Part shown: positions 13,101 through 22,800 of the stretch, one piece after another
Numbering within the stretch: the stretch's first letter is position 1
Layout: each line of letters begins with the position of its first letter
Source: Schistosoma haematobium
Lineage: Eukaryota > Platyhelminthes > Trematoda > Strigeidida > Schistosomatidae
Assembly: GCF_000699445.3 (NCBI RefSeq)
Contig: NC_067196.1
Location: forward strand, 73,229,864-73,293,863
Length of the DNA: 64,000 bases
Reading direction: 5' to 3'
The notes under the pieces: generated by a model
Told to the model about the DNA's origin: nothing
What the model saw: only the letters and a program-made list of their open reading frames with translations
The model's database searches: none
Made by a program: the position numbers and the translations under genes

Positions 13101-16100
13101 GATGGGCGGTAATCTTTCTTCAAAAATACAGAAAAACCTTATATCAGGTTCTTACTTATTATTGACTCTGTTGATGGCAATCTAATGTTTAGAGTAACTA
13201 ATAATATGAAATATAAACTTCTTTGTGTATATTATGATTAGGAGAAATTACTTCAATCGATTCTTATCTTACTTTTGATGGGTTGAAATTGTAAGACTGG
13301 TAATGAATTGATTTACCTTAATTTCAGCTGCATAATACAACTTTTCATTCTGATCCGCCAATGCTGATGACTGACTTCGATAAGTTGGAGCATAAACAAG
13401 TTTCTGACCACGCAGCATGTCCATAGCACGGCTAAATCCAGTATAATCCATATATTGTACATATGCTATGAATGTAAGTGGACTACCAACACTTGTATTA
13501 GTTGGACTAGTCAATATATTGGAGTTTCTCGACTTCATCAAATGAGATACTTTTGATTTGTCAGAGTCCGCTGAAGATGAATTAATTACACTGTGTTGTA
13601 TAGTTGGATTTAAAATTCCAATTGTATCCGGACCAATTTTTCCGAACCCACCGATATATTCCTCTGTACAGCCAGAACCGTTACGGAAAGAATATTCAAT
13701 GGGTTTGTTAACTGAAGTGTCCGTTTTTAATGTATCACATGAACTATTTAAAGTCTCGTTGCTATTTATATAATCTTCCAAGCAATCAGGATTTTGTGAA
13801 GGATCTAACATTGGAATATCAATCTCCCGAATTTTTCCAAATACCTTAAAAGTAAAAGAAATAACAATAAAGATAATACTTGTTTAATGGAATATTAATA
13901 AACAACCTAAAAACAATAAGATTGGAATCATATGCTAATTACACTACCATGTATGACAAATATGTACCACTTGCGAAAATTAAGGCGATAACACTCAATA
14001 AAACTTCGCAACAATGTGGAGATTTATGCAGTAAATTATGAGCTATATGTATATATGTCTGAAATCTGATACAAAGGCGAGGTTCGAACATGTGACTTAA
14101 TGGTTGAAGGTCAAATGCTAAAGTAAGAAACTACGAAATTGAAGTATTGACTGAGATTGTACTATCACATTATATTTAAGCGAAATTTGACTTGAGTTTT
14201 ATAGTCAGTGACATTTTAATGAGAAAGAATGTAAATATTATAAAAAAGGAACAAAAATTACCATAAAAAACTTATACTTACTTCAAATGCTTCTTTTACA
14301 ATCGAAGGATCAGGTTTTTCTTCGTCAACCAAAAGGGATAAATAGCTGCTGTTAGTGTCATCACTATTAACGCGAAATCGTGGTCTGTTGTGTGATCCAC
14401 TCGCAAACCATCTGATAGGAAGACCAGTGAGTACAAGAGTGTCAGGCCTCTCACCAGATTTAGTCTCATCCATATTTTGAGCATCACGAAAAAACGCTTC
14501 CCAATCATGACGTCTTGGACAGTCATATGGAGCTTCACTTGCGCGAACACGAAGGTTTTGTGGAAATCCACTTAGCTTGATAAACTATAACGGATTGATG
14601 ATAAATTTTAAATAAATATGCTCATGGAAAATCCTAGAAAGTGTCAACAACTTATCCATGTTAAAATGGAAGCGGTAGAACTTAAGCAGTTATTTCCCAA
14701 CAAAATAAAAGATAAGTGGTATTGAGTTACCCTTTGTCTAAACGAATAGTAATCAAAATAGTTATTAGTCAAGATTTAAAAACCAATGTACACTCCCATG
14801 CAGTATTTACCAGAAGTTTTAGAATTCTTTATGGAATACCCAGGTCTTTCGGTTACCTGAATGCCAAGATATTCGCAAATTGTATGTAGTATTTGTCCGA
14901 AAAATGTGAGAATTGGATATAAACAGCCAGTTTCTGTCTAAAAAAGTAAGCTGTCGGAACCAGTTTAAAAAACTGCAGCTAAGTTGGTTCTGGAAATTGT
15001 AAACCGATGATATGAAGAAACTATGTTATGTTCCCATTATCACATAAAAGTACTAGAGGTCAACTGATTACAGTCTCTAAACTACGTAGTGGTAACTTTT
15101 GATATGACATACCCTGTCACGTGACTGGTAATAATTAATTCTAATAGGCAGGTTTAAACTTATTAGTGAGTGACCCACGAAACTGATTCCCTCCAATAAC
15201 CTCTGATATTTAATCGTATTTATTTTTTTGTTCAGAACCAATACATAAGGATGATATTTCATTAGATAAAAACCTATTCTTCCGATTAGTGGTTTTGTCT
15301 TTGGTCTCCGCTTATTAGAGGGTTGGAGTCAGTGATCCGATCTTGTAAACAGCCATCACAGCGTCAACGGTACAATCGCATATCATCTATGGTCATCCAC
15401 TTTAACAATCTAAAACTCGTCCATCCGGCAAACTCCTCCATAATCCCTTTATTTTATTCGGCTCCCAGAACAGGACATTAATGAGGATACTGCGATAAAA
15501 TTCTGAACAAATAACCTGACTACCAACTTTCCTACTGAATTATCAGCAAGTGGAAATCTTTGTCTCGATGGACAGTTACAACTTTTTTAGTTATTAAAAA
15601 GTAGGTTGGGTAAACTGAGTGGACTTCACAACTAGGACTAACACAACCCTTCCACCCTTTTATCCTTTCTAAACTGAAACTGAAGACCAGTAATTAATTT
15701 ATCAGATCCGAGGTGGTCACTAAAATGATTCTCTAAGTACATATATCCAAATATCGTTCAGTAAAATGTTGTTTTTGGGTAGAGATTAAGCGACCAAATG
15801 TATTAAGGACTATTTTTCTAATTGTTTTAGGATCGGAGGTCATGTGGGAAAAGATAGCAGTATGAAAAATGTTTACACTGCAACTACAGACAAAGTACTC
15901 ATAGTCATATAGAAGTATCTTGATTTAAGAAAAAATTGAATTTGAACTAATTTTGGATAACCTCACTGTCACTCGTTATCATGAACGTCATTTGCCGTTA
16001 AGGAAAGTACTTGCATAAACTTTCTGAGTACTAATAACCACTATCGACCCAAAAAGCAAGTAAGATTAATCAACTCCTGGAACGAGTATTTTAATTTCTT

Positions 16101-16854
16101 TTATACAAACTACTGTAGCTACATTCACTGATCGTATTAACATCTAACACCTGACATTCAACAGAACTTAATACATAGAAGAATAGGTTTATTTAATGTT
16201 ACACATCGATGTACAAGTTCAGGAAACAAATATATACACAAATACACCTGAGATGCATATGGCAAACGTAATTTGTGGTTATGAATCACGGGTAGTATTT
16301 AGAATTGATTGCCGCAGCGTGGATGTAATTATTTCATACTTATTTGAGTCACTGGTTTCAATATTATTACATAGATTTTATTTATCAACCTCATAAGTTT
16401 CAACAAATTTTCACATCAGTACATGCATTTAAGTGCAGTGTTAAGCAATCTTGTGTCAAATTTCTCGGGTAGAGAGCACATACCATCTTCGAAATGCTGA
16501 ATTCGAAAGTTTAGGAAAAACCTAGGTTCAAACTGTTCTTAACTTTTTGCATTGAACCTGAATTGAGAAAGAGTCCAAATTTAATAAATCCTTTAATCCA
16601 CAAAAAGGCAAAACTGAGCAATTAAGCATCATAGTTTCACATCGGTTTCTAAACGCAATGATTATAGTTGCAGCGGGATTACATGATAATTTAGCTTCTA
16701 CAGACAACATAAATATATTTTATATACAACATCTAACTGGTCATCATTCAAAATTTATCGTCACAATCGATCAAGATATAAGAAAAGGAAACTTGTTGAA
16801 ATACTTTATGCTGAGAATTCTATGTTGTACCAAAAATATAATGTTGAATAAAGC

Positions 16855-16901
<47 letters not shown>

Positions 16902-17516
16902 CTGACAATTAGCACCAAGGGTAGCTGAAACTATGACCGATTCGTTGCGATAAAAGCTTTATATAAGTATAATAAGGATTGCTACTAAATAAGCTGAGCA
17001 ATTTCAGTCTTCCACAAAACAAAATTATCTAAAGAATTGAATTTATTTCTACTTACGCACAAATGCATAAGGCTTATGTAATCACATCTAATAGTCGATA
17101 GTGACGGCAAATTTAAAAATAGAGGAAGAAACCCTGATTGACCTTAATGTATACAAAACCGTTCTTATGAAGTATGGTTACCTGACTTTCCAAACTTGTA
17201 ACCACGCGCCTGACGTCGGTTTTGTTTTCCAAGTCAACAGCAAACCTAACAAATTCCAACGTAGTGTGGACTACTTTCATAACAGTGGATGGAGCAAGAA
17301 TTCCAGGACATAGTTGCCGAATTTTTTCAATGATCTCCCATGTAGTAAACGACTTTAACTGGCCAGATGTATCATGAAGAAGAGGGATCTGAACTGTAAT
17401 ACACACTCGAGCTATGGGCTTTAAATACAAATTAAGAGTCGGGCAAAAATCAATTAAATCAGATATCTTTGAGGGTTCAGACTTCTTTGGTACGGAAACA
17501 CTCATACCTAAGTGAC
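2266..17516 (-). CDS. AKAP17A: AKAP17A (XE7/SFRS17A) orthologue, seven-exon gene
   Basis: Orthologue of A-kinase anchor protein 17A, a nuclear protein that in mammals associates with the spliceosome and tethers protein kinase A in speckles. Coding exons on the minus strand are 17505-17182, 14584-14282, 13844-13317, 6074-5820, 4496-4407, 2868-2542 and 2367-2266. All junctions are phase 0, giving about 642 codons against about 695 in human. Exon 1 aligns with the human N-terminus (CPxxxLYLKPI, then W-EIIEKI and a DFIRF-like motif). Exons 2-3 hold RHDWExFFRDA, GERPDTLxLxGLPxRWFA, the RRM-like core [14 protein letters not shown], and [22 protein letters not shown]. Exon 4 opens with [12 protein letters not shown], matching human FDSTKHLSDASI, and runs into a long E/R/A-rich coiled coil through exon 6. 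An insert of about 60-80 residues splits the RRM-like region after MLDP. The human arginine/serine-rich tail is not seen; the proposed last exon is short. The least certain parts are the exon 5 donor (GTGGAG) and the last exon. Confidence 0.9.
2542..2868 (-). CDS. AKAP17A: AKAP17A exon 6
   Basis: 109 codons, acceptor cttag|gct, donor cgt|gtaagt. It starts [20 protein letters not shown], which resembles the human LAQRNLQSIRLIAELLSRAK helix. A polar linker with four asparagines in a row follows, then a second helix, [14 protein letters not shown], that parallels the human RERELRERLLSILL segment. Confidence 0.82.
3225..3725 (+). mobile_element. Degraded 3' end of RTE-type LINE family A
   Basis: Starts with the IDVTILKH reading that corresponds to IGVTILKH in the LINE at 49.1-52.1 kb. 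Decayed [18 protein letters not shown] and [13 protein letters not shown] segments follow. It ends with the same 3' UTR signature (tttgtgtggtgcatattt, then ggcac, tgtacc and an ATAAATAGATAGA-type tail near 3650-3722). It lies in an AKAP17A intron in antisense orientation to the gene. Confidence 0.7.
4312..4354. repeat. (TA)n microsatellite
   Basis: About 21 uninterrupted TA units inside an AKAP17A intron, next to exon 5. Confidence 0.95.
4407..4496 (-). CDS. AKAP17A: AKAP17A exon 5 (short coiled-coil exon)
   Basis: 30 codons following a catag acceptor: [20 protein letters not shown] followed by [10 protein letters not shown]. The donor must keep phase 0 to join exon 6. The only site that does so is aaa|gtggag, a weak donor. 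The nearby GTAAAG (GT at 4411-4410) and GTATAC (GT at 4399-4398) sites would both cause an early stop in the next exon. A missed microexon between 4400 and 2868 is the alternative. Confidence 0.65.
4640..4745. repeat. Short dispersed repeat with GAAACGTCAG motif
   Basis: The segment around gacttacattgagtcacgaa and ctactcattgggatatt recurs at 59230-59310, next to the Penelope-like element, and in weaker form at 11540-11610. It contains the near-palindrome TGACttacattGAGTCA. Its position beside Penelope sequence suggests it belongs to the non-coding end of that family, but this is an inference. Confidence 0.5.
5820..6074 (-). CDS. AKAP17A: AKAP17A exon 4 (coiled coil)
   Basis: 85 codons between an attag acceptor and an att|gtaagt donor. 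It begins [18 protein letters not shown], matching the human FDSTKHLSDASIKKRQ segment, and continues as an uninterrupted charged helix ([20 protein letters not shown], then [20 protein letters not shown]). The overlapping plus-strand open frames at 5655-5965 are shadows of this exon. Confidence 0.88.
7067..7105. repeat. (TA)n microsatellite at LINE 5' junction
   Basis: About 19 TA units immediately before the truncated SR2-like copy; a shorter TA run follows the copy at 8308-8328. Confidence 0.9.
7106..8309 (+). mobile_element. 5'-truncated SR2-like (RTE clade) LINE, RT to C-terminus
   Basis: Encodes the RT palm and C-terminal region of an SR2-like retrotransposon with frameshifts and stops. 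In order it has [14 protein letters not shown] (motif near 7110-7150), [31 protein letters not shown] near 7390, [12 protein letters not shown] with the catalytic ADD near 7520, then the tail [33 protein letters not shown] and [20 protein letters not shown]. The stop is near 8307. It is flanked by (TA)n at 7067-7105 and at 8308-8328, so it was probably inserted into a TA repeat or carries a TA-rich tail. It lies in the large AKAP17A intron between exons 3 and 4, antisense to the gene. It cannot make a functional protein. Confidence 0.88.
9265..9890 (+). mobile_element. 3' end of RTE-type LINE family B (relic)
   Basis: Contains a decayed [14 protein letters not shown] and [20 protein letters not shown] region (near 9345-9480), then [17 protein letters not shown] coding near 9630-9690. 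The 3' UTR follows, with the recurring tactgtgggatttgtctcca and a terminal gactgagatgactgact. The same terminal region recurs at 52450, 55320 and 62980, and the family has a longer relic at 37.85-39.1 kb on the other strand. Confidence 0.7.
9960..9983. repeat. (AAT)n short tandem repeat
   Basis: About eight TAA/AAT units directly after the family B LINE 3' end. It may be the insertion's tail or the target. Confidence 0.8.
10165..10230. repeat. Imperfect (AAT)n tandem repeat
   Basis: Interrupted AAT units with ACA, AGT and GTA variants, in an AKAP17A intron. Another run lies at 11150-11173 and an inverted (ATT) run near 10925-10950. Confidence 0.85.
11655..11790 (-). repeat. tRNA-derived SINE-like remnant
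   Basis: On the minus strand a box-B-like GAGTTCGAACCC sits near 11718-11707, preceded by a CACTAAGTCAC-type stretch. The same arrangement recurs at 14075-14155. It reads as a dispersed pol III-type repeat rather than a folded tRNA, because no cloverleaf with a usable acceptor stem is visible. Confidence 0.4.
12835..12985 (+). repeat. Dispersed repeat R2, 5' portion
   Basis: Matches the start of the repeat at 59515-60028, with shared blocks aatgccctggtac, gtggggagagtc, tatagcctctgccaggga and gtggcgggggtgctgtttac. The sequence stops matching after about 150 bases, so only the left part is present. GC-rich compared with its surroundings. No coding capacity is conserved among copies. Confidence 0.7.
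13317..13844 (-). CDS. AKAP17A: AKAP17A exon 3 (RRM-like core with large insert)
   Basis: 176 codons, acceptor tttaag|gta, donor aag|gtaaat. The exon starts [15 protein letters not shown] and ends [20 protein letters not shown] plus RGQKLVYA, both diagnostic for AKAP17A. Between them sit about 80 serine/asparagine-rich, low-complexity residues, where the human protein has only about 22. This is a lineage-specific loop inside the RNA-binding-like domain. Confidence 0.9.
14075..14155 (-). repeat. tRNA-derived SINE-like remnant
   Basis: The minus strand carries CACATGTTCGAACCTCG, a box-B-like core, with an upstream CAACCATTAAGT segment, resembling the copy at 11655-11790. Short and diverged. 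Confidence 0.35.
14282..14584 (-). CDS. AKAP17A: AKAP17A exon 2
   Basis: 101 codons between a tatag acceptor and a gaa|gtaagt donor, phase 0 on both sides. It encodes [52 protein letters not shown] and the start of the RRM-like fold (SIVKEAFE). These match the human protein block for block. The flanking introns show nothing beyond AT-rich sequence and the repeats listed separately. Confidence 0.9.
14585..17181. other. AKAP17A intron 1
   Basis: A 2.6-kb intron with no recognisable gene or complete element. It holds an (AAT)n run at 16855-16896. Short open frames such as 16196-16396 show no motif, splice context or relatives in the window. Confidence 0.6.
16855..16896. repeat. (AAT)n microsatellite
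   Basis: About 13 AAT units within AKAP17A intron 1. Confidence 0.95.
17182..17516 (-). CDS. AKAP17A: AKAP17A exon 1 (start codon and conserved N-terminus)
   Basis: The ATG is at 17505-17503, followed by 108 codons. The donor is cag|gtaacc, with GT at 17181-17180. This junction places SLESQ directly before FIKLSGF, reproducing the human spacing around TIKLSGF with no gap, which is why I chose it over the longer open frame. Just upstream of the ATG, a pyrimidine-rich tract ending in TAG at 17519-17517 looks like a splice acceptor. The mRNA 5' end is therefore probably made by cis or trans splicing onto 17516. Confidence 0.88.
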
Positions 17517-18300
17517 CTAGAAAATGAAAGTAGCGCGTTATCAGTCCACTATTAAGGATGGAAGTTCCAGCTACCCGTGTTGCCCTGTAAAGATCCTAAC
17601 ATGCTTTGAAGGTATAGACAGAATAAATTAACAACATTTATTTTCTTGAACGATGTCTTAGAGTTTCGTCTCAGAATATCATTCCTAAATGTAAGAAACG
17701 GATGGAACATAATGGTGCCAAAATATTACTGCGGTAGTATCAGCAGTCTTTTACTGGTCGTTTTATACAGAAGTAGCTAGGCGTCCTATATGATGTCTCT
17801 GATTTTTAGGATCAACTTCTTGATTACGGAGAGACATGATTCTTGTTACGTTTCTATAGTGAATGACCAATACGTTTACCGTCCACTTAAATATATTATA
17901 TATAGTGTTAAATCTATCACAAATACAACAACAGATATTGGTTTAGGGTACTAAAAATTCGAATTCTTGTTTTTGTTTTATCAGGGTTCCACTCATACAC
18001 ACGAATCCCAAAAGCTTGGGGAAATTAACCATCAACGCATCACTGAGGGAGGTGGAGGATCATTTAGAGTGTTTTGATGCCTAATTTATGTCACATAACC
18101 TTGAGGAAGATAAGATTTCAGCTCATTTTAGCACAATTTTTGGTAGGAATGCCTATAGTTTGTTTTAGAACCCTGTATATTCTGAAAAACCTATTCTAAT
18201 TCTGTTCATCAAACTAAATAGATTTCTGAACGATCATTTTCAAGTGACATCATCGTAAACAAGTGTAAGATCATAGGTCAACAAAATAGCTAACAAAGAT
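17517..18300. other. Intergenic, probable 5' flank of AKAP17A
   Basis: Contains the putative splice acceptor just upstream of AKAP17A exon 1 (TAG at 17519-17517 on the minus strand). I see no TATA-type promoter I would trust and no coding sequence. It may include the decayed 5' end of the Gypsy-type relic that begins to be readable at 18304. Confidence 0.4.
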
Positions 18301-18303
18301 TAC

Positions 18304-18721
18304 ATGGCACAGCTTCAGACACAATCTTCCAAGTGCACCTCCAATAATCAGTATCACATCCAACTCCTTGATCATTTGATCGTTGGTATAAATGACCTTA
18401 AACTAGGAGAGCATCTGGCGAGAATATTTTTGTTCGACTTTCAAATGACTCAAGACTTTTGCTTTACTTATAAATTATTTAATAATGATCTTCGTGACGC
18501 TGTTACCAAACAGCATAATGAGTACTATCCAGCCGTGCTTGGGTTAAAGGGCTAGACAAATTTGGGTGCCAGCAGTTTTTTAAGCACCCATTCTTCTGAA
18601 AGCACTCCGATCAAATGTCTGATCTCACAAGACTCGAAAGCCGTGAGAGATATGAAAATTAACCCAGTACACTAAAACTAAAATGGGGGAGCCCATCCTC
18701 ACGAAACCTACATTAATTTCA
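18304..18721 (+). mobile_element. Gypsy/Ty3-type gag relic (left flank of BEL-1)
   Basis: The open frame 18304-18555 contains DHLIVGINDLKLGEHLAR, the layout of Gypsy gag proteins (RLIxGINDxxLxxxLL). It is followed by an in-frame stop and more decayed coding, with LGASSFLSTHSSESTPIK and LISQDSKAVRDMK readable past the stop. BEL-1 is inserted at its right edge. Gypsy-type RT resumes directly after BEL-1 at 25535, so this is probably the left part of one interrupted element with internal loss. The gag assignment is tentative. Confidence 0.5.
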
Positions 18722-18726
18722 CACGG
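18722..18726. repeat. Target-site duplication of BEL-1 (left)
   Basis: CACGG immediately before the LTR. The same five bases follow the right LTR at 25530-25534. Confidence 0.92.
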
Positions 18727-19411
18727 TGTAACGGGAAGAGAACAGTGAAAATCCCTCTGCAGCTTCTTTGTTGAACAGTATTTTCATTTATTTGTTCCTT
18801 CTCCCTTTTGTGTATTCCAACCTTTGTTTCGATCTCGTTTAACCATGTCTTTTGTTCTTCAGTCTTCCCCGTTTGAGCCTTTATTACGTGATTTTGATTA
18901 AAGACTTATTTTTGTTACCTAATTTTCTATTGCATGTTGCCGGACCATTGATAGTAAGGTTGTGTTTGACTAAGCTCAAGGTCACGGCGTGGTTTAGTTT
19001 GTGACTGTTAACCTTCTGACTGTCTGCTTGGGAGAATTGCTGCAATCCCTGCAGATAGATATTTGATCCCATCTGATTGGGAATATTTGTATTGATTCTC
19101 AGGTATCAAACCCTTTAGTATTAACTGTCTCTTTCATTGTTTAGCGCGCTACTTTGCGTTAGAGAAACTTCTGACTGTATAGCACAGGCTGTACTGTTTG
19201 AGGTGTTTTGTATTTTTGATGTAATTCGTTCTGTTTTCTTAATTAGAACCGTTTATATTGAGCACAGAGTTTGTGTTTTGATATAATATAATACGAGTAT
19301 CTCAAAGACGCGTTGTGGGCTATACAGAGGAACTTGGTCTGGTCTAATCGAATAAATTTTGGGTCCGTCAGTCCGTAGTTCCAACCGAATATTGGCTGTT
19401 CGGTCGTTACA
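18727..19411 (+). repeat. BEL-1 5' LTR
   Basis: 685 bp, starting TGTAACGGG and ending CGGTCGTTACA; the first and last seven bases are inverted complements. It differs from the 3' LTR at three positions that I can see: two near the left end (ggg/gga and aca/acg) and one near 19303 (caaag/caagg). Confidence 0.95.
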
Positions 19412-19451
19412 GTTCTCAAACGAACAGTAATCTCAAGTGACAAATTCTAGA

Positions 19452-19838
19452 ATGCCTGGAAAGCGCAATAAGATCAACGAAAACTTGGCATTGGGCCACG
19501 GAGAAATGCAATCGGATACACCTCCAGATGTACGGCAAGTCAAATTAGATGCATTTTCATGTCATGGCTCTAATGTTAGTTTAGTAAGTAGACGTAGTAA
19601 AGTTAGTTCTAGGGTTACCTTAGCAGAGTTGAAAGAAAGACAGTTATTAGAAATGAGAGACTTGAAAGATAGACAAAGGAAACAACTACTGTGCTTTCAG
19701 AAAGAGTTTGGGTCGTTAAGGCTGAACGAAAGCACGTGTAGTAAGTTATCTTCTGTTTCTAACTGTGATGACAGAGAAAAGGAGCACGTTCACAGGTTTG
19801 TAAGTCCTTCTCATGACCTTAGGACAAAGTCTCTATAA
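19452..19838 (+). CDS. gag: BEL-1 gag N-terminal segment, ending at in-frame UAA
   Basis: The first ATG after the LTR that opens the element's frame, giving 128 codons. It is rich in serine and charged residues, with a coiled-coil-like stretch (LAELKERQLLEMRDLKDRQR). It ends at UAA (19836-19838). The frame then stays open with no further stop for 1.6 thousand codons, so this is one gag-pol frame with a single nonsense codon rather than two genes. The gag start of BEL-2 has the same kind of charged helix and continues without a stop into the conserved gag core. That makes a nonsense mutation the simpler reading; stop readthrough is the alternative. Confidence 0.8.
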   Translation: MPGKRNKINENLALGHGEMQSDTPPDVRQVKLDAFSCHGSNVSLVSRRSKVSSRVTLAELKERQLLEMRDLKDRQRKQLLCFQKEFGSLRLNESTCSKLSSVSNCDDREKEHVHRFVSPSHDLRTKSL

Positions 19839-22800
19839 AAGTCAGACCTGCTAGATTATCCGGGAACGAAGAGGAAGGAAGTGACCCTGGAATCTCTTAG
19901 TGTAGGTCTTGAACTTCCAAAGGTAGAGCTAAGTACCTTTGATGGACAACCAGCTAAATACTGGAAATTCATTAGACAATTTGATTTATATGTGGTTTCC
20001 AAGGTTGAAGACGATGGTCAACGGCTCTTGTACTTGTTACATTATTGTAAAGGCAAGGCTCGAGAGGCCATAGAGGAATGCATAATGCTTCAACCAACGT
20101 CTGGTTATCGTAGAGCGTGCGATATATTGAAACGGTTGTTCGGTAGAACACGCGAAATATGTCGGGCTTTGATGAAAGATTTAACTGAAGGTCCTGATAT
20201 TGCGCATAATGACTCAGAAAGTCTATCTAGACTAGCGATAAAGATGGAAAACTGTTCTATAACCTTAGAACAAATGGATTATTCAGCGGATCTCAACTCC
20301 GTAGTGACAATAGAAAGTATAGTAAAGAAGTTACCCACGGTTTTACAGATGAGATGGGCTGAGACAGTAGGAAAGGTAACAGCAAATGGAAGAGAGCCTA
20401 CTTTTTCTGAGTTAACAGAATTTGTGTCATCTAGAGCGGAAATATTGCTTAGCAGATTCGGACAGATTGCAACGGCTAGTAAACGAGTGGCAAGCAAAGT
20501 GGCCTGTTCCACACAAGGTCTGTCGTTCGGTAAAATCGTTAGCAAGTCACCTTGTGTTATATGCGGAGAAACTCATAGTGTGGATAAATGTTTCCAGTTT
20601 TCAACCTTAGCAGTCAACGATAAGTGGGCGAAAGCAAAAGAAAAGGGCTTGTGTTATTGTTGTCTTCGAAGGGACCACAGATCTATGGATTGTAAAGATC
20701 GTGTTGTGTGTACTGTCGAAGGTTGTCGGGATCGGCATCATCCATCGTTGCATAAAACCATCCGAGTTCAGAGTGGTTCGAGTGAGTGCTTAAAAGAAAG
20801 CCATTGTGGGTACACAGAGTCATTAAAAGAGGATGTGTTTCTGGGTCTGATCCCTGTACGCCTTAGAGCTGGGGACAAGGAAGTTTCTGGATATGCGTTT
20901 CTAGACAATGGCTCAGATACGACCCTAATCAAGTTAAGTACCGTACGACGTTTAGGATTATCGTCAGATGGGGCGTCGATTACCATCAAAACGGTCAACG
21001 GAAATAAGTTAAGCAGATCGACCACTAAAGCCTTTAAAGCTTACTCATTGAACGGAGACGAATGTATATGTATTGAACAGGCTGTTGTAGTAGACGATTT
21101 GCCGGTACATCGACCAAGAGTACCTGTTAAGGACAGCGCCAAGAAATGGCCTCATCTTATTGACTTACCTTGGACAGAATCAGTGGATGGTGAAGTTATG
21201 TTGCTTATTGGTTGTGACGTGCCTGAAGCGCATTGGGTCCTAGATCAAAGGTTGGGTGGAAGAAAAAGCCCATATGCTATTAGGACACTCCTAGGATGGG
21301 TTCTGTTTGGACCGGCAGGCTTTAGCAAAAACAGTAAAAGGATGGTAAATTATATTTCTCAATCTGACAACCCTGTAGAGCAGTTAAAGGAAATATATAA
21401 CTACGAATTTGCTGACGTGCACTCCTCCGATAAAGCATTATCTTTAAATGACTTGAAAGAAGTTGACATAGTGGAGCGCGACACTTATTTTGACGAGGGT
21501 CATTGGATTGTCTCTTTACCTTGGAGGGTGGAGAGAAATGTAGTCTCTGGTAGCTATGATCTAGCTAGACGAAGATTAGAAAGTCTAAGACGTAGACTCA
21601 CATGCAATAAGGACTTTCGGGAAAGCTACACTTGTGCCATGCAGCAGACGATTGACAAAGGGTATGCGGTTGTGGTTCCACGTATGCAACTCGATCCGAG
21701 TTATCGTCCAAAATGGTACTTGCCCCATCATGCAGTGATTAACCCCAGAAAACCAAGCAGAGTGAGAGTGGTATTGGATTGTGCCGCTAAGGTGGCTGGT
21801 AAATCCTTGAATGACCTTCTTTACCAAGGTCCAGATACTACAGCATGTTTAGTTGGGATCCTGTTACGTTTCCGCAGGGAACCGGTTGCCGTTTCCGCGG
21901 ATGTGGAAGAAATGTTCATGCAAGTAAAGGTCTCGAAGCCCGATTGTGGAGCGCTACGTTTCCTTTGGTGGCCGAAGGGTGATATCGAGAAGGAACCGGT
22001 GGAGTATCAGATGACATCACATCCCTTCGGGGCAATATCCTCACCCTTCTGTGCAAACTTTGCATTGATGAAGACGGCTCAAAAGTTCTCTAGTGACTAT
22101 GATAACAGCGTAGGGGAATCGGTACTGAACAACTTTTATGTGGATGATTGCCTAGTATCCTTTCCCAATGATGAAGATGCGAAAAGTTTTGTGGTACAAC
22201 TAAATGAATTGATGGCTCGAGGAGGTTTCAAGTTGAAAAAATGGGTGGCTAACTCGGAAATTGTAAGGAAAGTCTTTCCGCAATCTGAGAGTATGGAAGC
22301 GATTGTTGACATGTCTCCGAATCAAGGGCCGACACATCGAGCCCTCGGGATTGAATGGGACACCACACACGATGTTTTTAATTTTCGTTTTGATCCAGGG
22401 GAAAAAACTCCGACTAGGAGAGGGATACTATCCACCATTTCATCTCTTTTCGATCCACTGGGCCTGATAGCTCCAATATACCTTCCTGTTAAACAACTCT
22501 TACAGAATCTTTGTAAAACGCGTATCGGTTGGGACCAGCCTCCGAGTGATAGTGTTGTGTCCTCGTGGAACGAATGGGTCACGTTTGTGCGGAGGCTCGG
22601 AACGATCAGTGTTCCTCGAAGCATTATAAATGAAAACAGAAAGAACTTTAAGGCGATTGGGCTGCATTTATTTTGTGACGCCTCCGAATCTGGTTACGGT
22701 GCGGTAGCTTACTCGTGGAACATCCCTAAGCACCAAGCACCATACAGCGTTCTACTCTATAGTAAGTCTAGAGTGGCACCTATAAAACAGGTGACTGTGC

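Noticed and set aside
18884..19443. Open frames repeated identically at 25002-25585
   Set aside because: They lie in the BEL-1 LTRs and repeat only because the LTRs are duplicated.
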